Position numbers and translations under genes: made by a program. Shown one piece after another: positions 55,904-64,000 of a stretch of DNA of 64,000 nt. The notes below the pieces were generated by a model. The model had not been told where the DNA came from, did no database searches, and was given only the letters and a program-made list of their open reading frames with translations. Source of the DNA: Sordariomycetes sp. S80-01Y (lineage: Eukaryota; Ascomycota; Sordariomycetes); NCBI GenBank assembly GCA_037042185.1, contig JAXQJY010000032.1:2976001-3040000 (forward strand). The letters run 5' to 3'. Numbering within the stretch: the first letter of the stretch is position 1; each line of letters begins with the position of its first letter.

Positions 55904-57564
55904 CTACCGCTCCCTCTGTGCAGCCTTCTCCACCCTCTGGTATCTCTCCTCCCTCCACTGCGGACCCCATTTCCTGACCATCAGCACCGTTGGGCTGGCA
56001 GCCAGGACTACCAGCGCCATAAAGAGATATGTAAAGCCGTAGCCCCACGCATCGATGATGTACTGGACCACTGCTGTCCCTATGGCACTGAACGTCGCCC
56101 TCGTAAGGTTGAAGCACGACGAAACCCGGCCGGGGTTCATCGGGTACAAGTCCACCAGAAGGGTCGTCAAGATTGACAATGGGCCTGCCAGGCCCAGCCC
56201 TGCCAAAAACAGAACTACCAAGGGGACTGCAAGGCTAGTGTTGGCCGTCACGACCCAGCCCCAGACCGCGATAGCAGCGATGGCCAGGATTGTCCACGGC
56301 CACATAATGTCCAGCCTTGCCTTCTCAATCGGAAAGTTGCGAAGATCCTGGCCCCTTTTCCTATCCGGTGTAACGCCAATGCTCTTGGCCACACGCGCGT
56401 ACTGCCAGTTGAGAAGCTTCCCTGCAATGACGGACCCAGTAACCGAGCCGACGGAGAATGGCACGTAGCACAGTCCAACTTGGAGGTCGTTGAAGTCGTA
56501 TTCTCGACGGATGACGTCCTGCAGCGGGACGAGCATGGCGTAGTTTGCCATGACGAAGAGCGACATGAACAGCATCATCAGCCCGACATCTTTCTCAAAG
56601 ACGATGCGGATCGCTGCCCAAATGTTGGGTATGGGTATCTTTCTGTGCTTCCGCTGGGGAGCCCCCGCGGAGCGGTCCGTGTTCGCCTCCGTGTCATCGC
56701 TTAAGACTTGCCTCTTACGCAGTTTCTGTGATCCTATGGGACATCTGTTGATACGAGGTGGTATCGTGGAGCCGTTTCCAACCACCGCTCGCGCAGTCTG
56801 TATTGGTGGTCAGCATCCTGACAAGGGGCAGTTACGGATGAGCTTACCTCGGGAACGAGCGGTAGGTATATGAGTAGAAAAACACCTGCCCCGATGAGGA
56901 GAAACCAAAACGTAGACCTCCATCCCAAGTACTGGGTAAGTATGCCACCCAAAACCGGGGCTAACGCCGGGGCAAACTGAATGCTCGCCTGCACAGCCGC
57001 TATATACCCTCCCCTCTCCGCACTTGTCGTCAAGTCTCCCACGACCGCACTCCCAATCGCCACGGTGGGACTGCTTCCCGTGCTCTGCAACGCCCTCAAC
57101 ACCAGGAGCGCAGCATAGTTGTCCTGCAGGGCCAGGCCGATGTTCGCAGCCATGTATATGGTAAAAGTCATCATATACACTGGCCGTCTTCCGATCTGAT
57201 CGCTGAGATCGCCGAAGAAGAGCGGCGCCAGGGCCTGCATGACCTGGAAGAGGGTAACGGTGAGGTTGATGTCGGCGACGGAGCGGTGATAGTCGCGCGC
57301 GATGGGCGTGATGGCCGGCAGGTAGATGGAGGTCGATAGGGGAGAGAAAATTGTGCTGAAGACGGTCATGCAGATGATGAAGACCTTGGTTTTCGGGGTG
57401 AAGATCGAGTAGACTTCTTGGATATCTTCTGCTCCCGCCGCCTGTTCGGGCTGTTGGGGCGTTGGCTGGTCATTTTTGTTTTGGTCCTTCTCAAGAGACT
57501 CATTCTTCAAAGGCTCTTGTGGTGTCGCGTGATTCACCGTATTAGGGTCCTGTGTCGTGGGCAT
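55904..57564 (-). CDS. MFS drug:H+ antiporter (DHA1, QDR-like)
   Basis: Two exons, 56848-57564 and 55904-56797, with a 50-nt intron, give 536 residues. A polar N-terminus (about 50) precedes twelve hydrophobic segments in two halves. Motif A is GDLSDQIGRRPVYM after TM2. The splice restores LPLVPE-TARAVVGNGSTIPP, a motif of the QDR-type DHA1 transporters (quinidine resistance and polyamine pumps). The central loop is charged. It would export drugs or organic acids across the plasma membrane; substrate unknown. The neighbour downstream on the chromosome is an isochorismatase-like gene on the same strand. Confidence 0.92.
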
Positions 57565-58208
57565 CGTGAGTGAGGTGGTCGAGGTTTCATTGATGACAAC
57601 GAGTATCGTGCCACTCCCTCGCTATATACCCAAACCTCGTCCGAGGGACGTGGGGCTGCTTCATAAGTAAGGAAGTTTTAGTGAAGATTGTGACTACATC
57701 TTCTGTAAACAGCAAAATCCAATGCTCTGTAGAGCCCGAATGACGATTTAGAGGTCTGCTGTCTTCGCCGAATCGGCACCGATATGGGTCTCTCCCCATC
57801 CTTGGCACATCTGAATGCAGCCCTCCAATTTTGATGTTGATCCTTGTTCGATTGACCTATTGAGTGCTTTCTCGACATATTCTGACATTGTTTCAAGGTC
57901 CTCACGGTCCACAAGCCAATGAGTATGCCGAGCCGGTACCGCCCAGGCAAGGCGGTTAACAGTCACTATATCCGTCGAATCGAGGCATCGGCGCTCTTCT
58001 ACGGGCCTAAGCACTTCTCTGGGTGACCGGAAGACCTGAAAGACCCTTTCTACGTTGCGTTCAGTGATCCCTGGGCAGTGTCGCTCTTTGGGGCCGAAAG
58101 GCTAAGTTGCACTTTGCTGTATATTCGGAAACTTGAGAAACATGTTACAATAGGATCACCACCATCGCGATTTATTGTGCTGACAGTCAAATATTCCCCA
58201 TGAACCAT
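57565..58208. other. Intergenic region
   Basis: Promoter of the MFS gene and 3' flank of the isochorismatase-like gene. Nothing else seen. Confidence 0.55.
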
Positions 58209-58826
58209 CTAAGTCTCAGTCGCCTTTCCTTGGAGGATCTCAGCACCCTTCTTGTTGTCCACAACCCAAGCCGTCATTGGTACCACACTCTCCAGAACAA
58301 CTCGATGAGCATCCTCCGAGCGATCCCGACAGGTATCTCCGACAACGGATACAACGAAACCCAAGTCGGTTGCATCTCTTGCGGTGCTGGCAACAGCGCC
58401 GCTTGTAGCAACTCCACACATCACTAGATTCTCGACCCCTCTTCCCCTGAGAAGGTCCATAATGCCTTGAGACTTCATAGCGGAAACAACACCAGCTCTA
58501 CGCGTAACGGTAAAATCCTCTTCATGAAAAATGTCAGAAGGCTCTTTGGCCATTTCGGGTTGAGCCGTGACAAGGGGCTTGATGCCCTGTGCCCACCTGG
58601 TGCTCATCTTGCTTGTTGCTAGGGGATCACGGTCTGTACCGATGAGACAGTGAACCACCGGCACTGAATTCTCCCGTGCAACGCCCGCAAGATTCTTGAC
58701 TTGCGAGAGAAGAGCTTGTTTTTCTTCTTGGGTTTGCATCATGTCAACGATGAAGCTGTGGTAGTCCAGGAGAAGCAGGGCCGTCTTCGGTGGTGGGTAG
58801 GCGGCGGGGTGATTGGGGTTCGCCAT
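58209..58826 (-). CDS. Isochorismatase-like (cysteine hydrolase-fold) protein lacking the usual catalytic residues
   Basis: A single exon of 205 residues, start at MANPNHPA (58826) because the codons before it lack an ATG. The fold is visible: LLLLDYHSFIVDMM with the first acidic residue, and LVMCGVATSGAVASTARDAT, the second half of the domain. In enzymes of the family the triad is Asp-Lys-Cys. Here the lysine segment reads FTVTRRAGV (Arg or Thr in place of Lys) and the nucleophile position in GVATSGAV is Gly. A group of relatives reads GIATSGVV in the same place, so this belongs to the subfamily without cysteine. It may not be a hydrolase of the classic kind. Function unknown. Confidence 0.85.
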   Translation of the reverse strand: MANPNHPAAYPPPKTALLLLDYHSFIVDMMQTQEEKQALLSQVKNLAGVARENSVPVVHCLIGTDRDPLATSKMSTRWAQGIKPLVTAQPEMAKEPSDIFHEEDFTVTRRAGVVSAMKSQGIMDLLRGRGVENLVMCGVATSGAVASTARDATDLGFVVSVVGDTCRDRSEDAHRVVLESVVPMTAWVVDNKKGAEILQGKATET

Positions 58827-59642
58827 GGTGATTGTGTTGAAATCGGCAATATGTCCTGGGCTCAAAGTACGACGATACAGTTATTTTCTTTCTCATAATT
58901 CGTTCTTGCGTGGAACGTTTACTTATCATGTGTCTTCGTTCTTGGAATAGATACCTCAGTTAGCGCTGATGTATTTAGGGCCGGCGTCGGTGCCGAATCG
59001 GCAACGGAGTTTGGAGGCTCTGGGTCCTGATATACAAGACGAACACTAATTCATTGAACGGTGATAGAGACTTTGAGATCAGATTACTCAGAGCAATATG
59101 CGTCTCCAGTGGGACTTGATCATTGAGAGGCACTTGACTCCGGCCATGTCTGTGAGAACTTGGATTGGACAGTGGGCCTGATTTTGGTAAAATCTTGACG
59201 ACAGAGCATCTTTGGTCCATTCAACGAGGCTCTGATGCTGGTGTACGATCCCTGTAACACTCAATTCTCGTGGTTTGTCGAATGTTGTCTGTGTGTGCTG
59301 CACTTTGTGGTCCAGGTTGGAAACACCAGCATGGGTTGACAAGCAAAGACCAGACTAAGGGCTGTGCATCAAAGAAACCAGCATTTATAAGTCATCTAGT
59401 GTCCAAACCTTCAAGTCCAACATAAGATGCGATCCCCGACAAATACAGGTGAATTCCCGAGATAGCAATCGCGTGCCGGCGTGCTTCCAGGTCGTGAAAG
59501 ATCCACATCGAATTGAATTCGGCTTAGCTCCCGCTCAATCCCTGCCCCTTGTGCAACGCCGCCATCATCAGCAACTTCGCGTCGAACCACCCATTCGACA
59601 CATCCCTTAACCAGATCTCCCCTGGTTGCGCGCATCGCCATC
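58827..59642. other. Divergent intergenic region
   Basis: Between the isochorismatase-like gene (-) and the THO5 gene (+), about 0.8 kb. Both promoters; no gene seen. Confidence 0.55.
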
Positions 59643-60365
59643 ATGGCCATCGACAACCTCGTCACCGAACCTTCCCTGACGGCCGCGCTTCAGACCTCCG
59701 AGCAAGCCCGCGACCAAGCCATCACGCTCGTCAACTCCCTCCAGAACGACGCCTTTGGCACCCAATCCGACCTCGCCACAAAGCAAGCACACCTCCTCGC
59801 CAGCATCGCGCATCTGCGAGGCCTACACCGCAATGTCACGCTCGCGGCTAGAGATACGAAGAGCCTGACGGCGGAGAGCAGGCAGGAGGTCGATCGGTTG
59901 CATCTGCAGCTGCAGAATCTGTACTATGAGCAGCGCCACCTTCAGAACGAGATAGCTGCTTGCGAGGGCTACGAGTGAGTTTCTCCGGCTGATGCGGACT
60001 ATAGACGGCGGGAACTGACGTTTGCGATAGCCACAAGTACCAGCAACTTCCCCTCGTTTCGGAAGAAGATTTCCTTGTGCAGTTCCCCGAGCACGCCGAC
60101 GATGACGAGAATGCGCTTATGTTTGCGCGGATAGACCATGAGAGGACGGAGCGGGAAGGCTTGGAAAATCAAAGACAGGAGCTATTGAAGAGAAAGCAGA
60201 AGCTTATTGCGGATAACAAGCGGCGGAAGGATGATCTTGCCAACCTGGACAACGATCTGGAGAAGTTCATTGATGTAAGAGTCTCCCGCGGCGTGCTTTT
60301 GACACTTGCTAATGCGCACCCAGGCGGCGAAGCCGATCCAAACGCTGTTCGAGAAAGAGGCTTGA
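59643..60365 (+). CDS. thoc5: THO complex subunit 5 (THOC5/FMIP-like)
   Basis: Three exons: 59643-59974, 60031-60274 and 60324-60365, giving 205 residues. The hallmark region is RLHLQLQNLYYEQRHLQNEI followed by HKYQQLPLVSEEDF across the first junction, and coiled coil thereafter (RIDHERTEREGLENQRQELL). The end AAKPIQTLFEKEA comes from the small last exon and is conserved in the family. The THO complex couples transcription with mRNA export. Much shorter than animal THOC5 but a usual length in filamentous fungi. All splice sites are GT-AG with good branch points. Confidence 0.88.
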
Positions 60366-63300
60366 GTGGTCTCACCGGAAGGCTCCTCAGTCTCGACACA
60401 AGTTTACGAGATACGAAGTCGAGACCATTGTCGAGGAGCACGATCTACTTGCGACTCGGATGGCTACTGACAGTCATTCGTATTGAAAGACGGCCGCGTG
60501 TTGAAAGTTACGCGCGAGCTATCCCATGTGGGCAACCGAACTACAGCAGCAAGGCTCACTCACTGTCCGTAACTTGTCGACACAGTTATTACTGCTACGG
60601 CGACTTTCATCTCCTTTGAGAATGGGCACAATATTGTTGATCTTCAATTCAGCTTGGGAGGTGGATGGATGGATGGATATCCAGGGCATGGCGTTTGGCG
60701 TAAAGGGGATAAGGGCCTACTTGTGAGGATCTTTATAAAAACGATATCGAAACGAATTCGAAAGACATGTTCGCTGGTTCTGAGCAGAGCCACACTGACC
60801 GACTTCTGTACGTCTCTGTGCGCAATATCCCGGTCACCTCCCGCTTTGTCACCTGCGGTCCATGTGACGGTCCATCGGTCTCAACAACACCCCGACAATT
60901 GGCGTTGAGCACCTCTTTCCAGTGCCCCTCATCGCAGAAGGAACCCCTCGGAGACACGCATGCAGGAAAGCGCTTCAGGCTCGATTTGCGCGTCGAGACG
61001 CGAATACACGAGGCCGCGGGCCTACCCGTGGGTTGTCTGACAAGGAGAGGTACTTGGATCTTGGTGTGTCAGTGGTGCGGCTGAAGGTCACTGTGAAGCT
61101 TCCAAGCCCTTCATTTCCCAGGTGGAGACGAGGTGGCCAATAGGATTGCAGCCCTGCGCGAGTTTGTTAATTTGGTGACCAGGGGACCTGTGCTGCACTC
61201 TCTCGGGAAGAAAAAAAAAGGTGGTACGAATCTGGTTGCTGTCGTCCGTGTCAGTACGAGTAGCCTCCTTGGTTTATACGGAGGTAATATCATGTTGCCG
61301 GTGCCGATCAACAACGGCTGCGAAAGTGGGATTCACCGTTCCCGATGCCGGGTGGTCGAAAAGCGTCGGCACATGATGGCCTTCTGCAGTAGTTGTGCAT
61401 AACATGTGCATTGGTGCCGTCGATTGAGGTGGCAGACGTGCATAACAAGAGCGCCTCCGCGCAGCTGGCGTGTTTGCTCGTTGGCCGCGTCACCTTGCGA
61501 GGTCTCAGCAGACTAGTTATCAGACAGACAGCACACCACATCTTGGACATGATGCCAAGCGATCTTCACTCACATGCTCGTCGGATAATACCACTAAAGC
61601 TGGCAGAGGAGCGAACGTGGGGCAGTGTTGGAGATCCTCCTCCGAGCAACGTTCGTCAGCACGGGCCTCGTTGCCCCTCCGCACCGCTGCCACGGCATGG
61701 GTACTTGGCCGGTGGTTGCCAAATGTCGAAGCAGCCGTGCAGTCCGCCCTTGAGCCTTCTGCGAATTACCTTCGCCGCTTACCGTTCTTGAGGCTTCTGG
61801 TGAACTCTGAGCGTCCTCCGAGGGACGTGTCAATCCCGTATTCACTGACAATGAATAGAGATTGTGGATCTCCTGCAATAGCTGGTGGTCTTAGCAGCAG
61901 CTAAGAGAAATGACGATGGTGTGCATTGTTAGCAGGCGAGCCGCTGCACCACGGTGCGACAGATCAGGGGTGCGTGCGAATTTGCTCTACAACCTTAAAA
62001 GCAGGATGGGGGGCAGGGGGTGGCAGGAGATTTAAGGAGGTCGTCGTCACAGTGGGGGGCTGTTGGGCTGTTCAGCCGTGAGGCCTTGGAAGACACCGAT
62101 CGCTTGTCATCGTACTCTAGAAACCCTAGTGATCCCTTGTATAGGAACATACGAAAGTGCGATGGATTCGTATTACTAGTATTAGGTGCGTACTTTGGAA
62201 CAAATCTCAGATGCTGACGGCTGGGCCCCATCTGCCCCTTTTCGGGCCTCTCGCCGGCTGGTTCGTCGCCAAACAGGAGAATATAGTAAAGACCGACACG
62301 CCGACGGGTGGGCGGCCAGCCCTGCGCTGTGTAATATCGACGGCGGCCTCGCGACTTTGTATGCTGGAATGGAGGCGCAGGCCGACTCTACGTAAGGCAT
62401 GACGAGTCCTTCGAGGGCTTGCATGTCGTTTGTGGTCATGGCCGGCACAGTTGATGGCCGCTGGTGCAATGCTCGTTTCTGCCCGTCCGCTCGCAACCAC
62501 ACCTGCCCAGCCACACCCGCACAGTTACTGCCTCCACTGGGAGTTTGGCACTGCGGAGGGATCGCACCAGGCTCGACTGAGATTCAGACGCCGCAGTCGC
62601 CAGAATCTCAGCGGCCTGGCTGGTCAAAATCTCAGGACATCCGCTTGTCCTCGGGTACGGGGCCAACGTCGAGGTGGGTGACCCCCCAGTGCTCAGGAGG
62701 CAGCCAGTGGGCTTGTCGTACGTGAACACCTGCTGCTGGCAACCTGTGTCACATTGGCACAGGCCCATCTAATTAGATGGCCGTCAAGATTCATCGCCAA
62801 GCCTCCCCCAAAGCCCCTCCTGAATCTACCCGCCCAGGTACAAATCTTAAGGTTCAGCCAGCGCAATGGCGCCGAGAAAGCATGGTGTGGCTGACCGTTG
62901 GAGCGTAGCATCAAGTCTAGCAATTAGCTGAGGTGAAGCTCGCAGACGCAATGCTGTCATACCGAAATCTTAGACATGTTCCGACAACCTTCTACAGAGT
63001 AACCGCATTCCTCACTCAGAGTCAGGAGTCCCCTGTGGTGTCGGGTCTCAACCAGAGACGATTAAAAAAGGCCGTCAGTGACGCCAAGGAGACGGCTGAG
63101 TGGATTTCTGTCTTTCTTCCATGCAACATGGCGCTGTAAACTGGGGCCGCTAGTCTACTTTGGGTAATCCAGCCTGTGTCAGGATGAGTGCCTGGTGGCC
63201 TCCGTTGCGCCGTCCTGAAATCCTGGACTCTGGTCTCCAGGTGGGTGCTATCCAGAAACCAAGCAATTGCCCAGCGAACAGCAGCCGTTGAAACCTGGGA

Positions 63301-63724
63301 AGCTCATCTTCTGCCCGGGGCGATGGCCTCCACTTGACCACCTCAATTGGGTCCCCCCCAAGGCTGTGCGAATTGCGCCGCTCCTCGCATCTTCACTAAC
63401 ACCCGTCCCATCTTTCGTCCCCTTTCCCGTCTCCTGCTCCTTCCAGGTTACAGTCGTCCTCTCCCTCACCTTCCTCTTCTCCTCCCGCGCCCACCCCTCG
63501 TCCTGGACGTCTTCACCTCGACATCTCGACAGCCCTCGACGTTGCTTATTACAGCTAGTCTCTCCTTAAGGTTTCGGTTGCCGTGCGTGTCCACGCGTCT
63601 TCGTCCTCCCCGTTACGTCGAGTTGCCCCCCCCCTCGTCGCAACGAAGAAGCATCCGCCGCCTTGTCGCCGAAAACAACTGTCAAAAAACATACCTTCGA
63701 GGGCGTACCCTAGAATCTGCGACA
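60366..63724. other. Gene-poor region upstream of the last gene
   Basis: About 3.4 kb without a supported coding gene. A GGAT repeat (four units) lies at 60663-60678 and a 9-A run near 61211. The last ~320 bp (63400-63720) are strongly pyrimidine-rich on the plus strand, like a transcribed 5' leader of the gene at 63725. Short open frames exist on both strands but none has a domain. Confidence 0.5.
60663..60678 (+). repeat. (GGAT)4 microsatellite
   Basis: Four exact GGAT units in the 3' flank of the THO5 gene. Confidence 0.8.
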
Positions 63725-64000
63725 ATGAGTCTCTTCGCGTGGTGCTCAAGGCGGGTCGGTGGGCTGAGTATGTTGGCGGTTATCTTCCTCTCCTACTGGG
63801 TCATTACATCGGAATCGACAATAGAGCGCCATGGCTACAAGTTCGAGCATCCCGAGACCCTGACGGCTTCGTACTCGTCGACCTCAACAACCGGCGCCGG
63901 CCTTTGGACCTACATCTTCGTCTATTATACAATACTCGTTCACATCGCTATCGCCATCTTCCCTCTGCGCGCCTGCTGGGCAGTCTGGGATCTGACCCAG
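63725..64000 (+). CDS. Membrane protein of unknown function, 5' part
   Basis: 92 codons are open from the ATG at 63725 to the window edge. A first hydrophobic helix (LSMLAVIFLSYWVI, about residues 14-29) and a second one (TYIFVYYTILVHIAIAIFPL, about 63-82) flank a polar loop. The remainder, RACWAVWDLTQ, is near the edge. The pattern fits an N-terminal pair of membrane helices; similar N-termini occur in several fungal membrane enzymes including glycosyltransferases, but the visible part does not allow a family call. The upstream pyrimidine-rich leader supports the start. Confidence 0.6.
   Translation, partial: MSLFAWCSRRVGGLSMLAVIFLSYWVITSESTIERHGYKFEHPETLTASYSSTSTTGAGLWTYIFVYYTILVHIAIAIFPLRACWAVWDLTQ

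Overview
The window is nuclear DNA of a filamentous ascomycete (Pezizomycotina; the protein sequences look most like Sordariomycetes, an inference). The evidence is a GC-rich genome with compact genes, many 47-60 nt introns with GTRNGT-like donors and CTRAY branch points, and families typical of these fungi: a CFEM/Pth11-type receptor, a Clr5-domain protein, a Zn2Cys6 regulator, a QDR-type MFS pump, and ATP1 and Bub2 orthologues. I see no CRISPR array, rRNA or intact tRNA.

Layout. 1-845: 3' end of a VTC-family (DUF202) polyphosphate/vacuolar protein. 1594-3366: cystathionine gamma-synthase, preceded by an exact 17-bp minisatellite. 3367-7944: gene-poor accessory stretch with a tRNA-like (SINE-like) relic and an inverted-repeat-bounded, internally duplicated ~2.3 kb segment carrying a decayed reading frame. 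7945-13224: housekeeping block of mitochondrial ATP synthase alpha (-), ribosomal protein L11 (-) and SmB (+), the last two divergent. 14351-20250: four genes' worth of minus-strand territory holding a J-domain protein, a Clr5-domain/TPR-like protein and a thioredoxin-PITH protein. 22070-25349: BTB-like protein (+) with an in-frame TAG, and a proline/RS-rich protein (-) whose first coding exon is 4 nt. 28035-32929: Bem3-like PX-PH-RhoGAP. 33507-36059: Zn2Cys6 factor (-). 36738-41407: CFEM-GPCR (-) and cytochrome P450 (+), divergent. 41897-42784: fungal protein with many RRxS sites. 45357-49825: Wss1-like WLM protease and SulP sulfate permease (both -). 50542-53146: Bub2-like TBC GAP and a small secreted protein (+). 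53252-58826: Izh3-type PAQR receptor, MFS pump and isochorismatase-like protein (all -). 59643-60365: THO subunit 5 (+). 63725-64000: start of a membrane protein.

The genes do not form one pathway. Loose themes are sulfur handling (cystathionine gamma-synthase, sulfate permease, far apart), RNA processing (SmB, THO5), polarity and cell-cycle control (Bem3-like, Bub2-like), and an environment-facing group (CFEM receptor, P450, MFS pump, secreted protein). The most unusual observations are gene-structural: a 9-nt microexon in SmB, a 4-nt start exon, two probable GC-AG introns, an in-frame TAG in the BTB-like gene, and the inverted-repeat element at about 5.2-7.55 kb. No previously undescribed multi-gene system can be claimed from the sequence alone.
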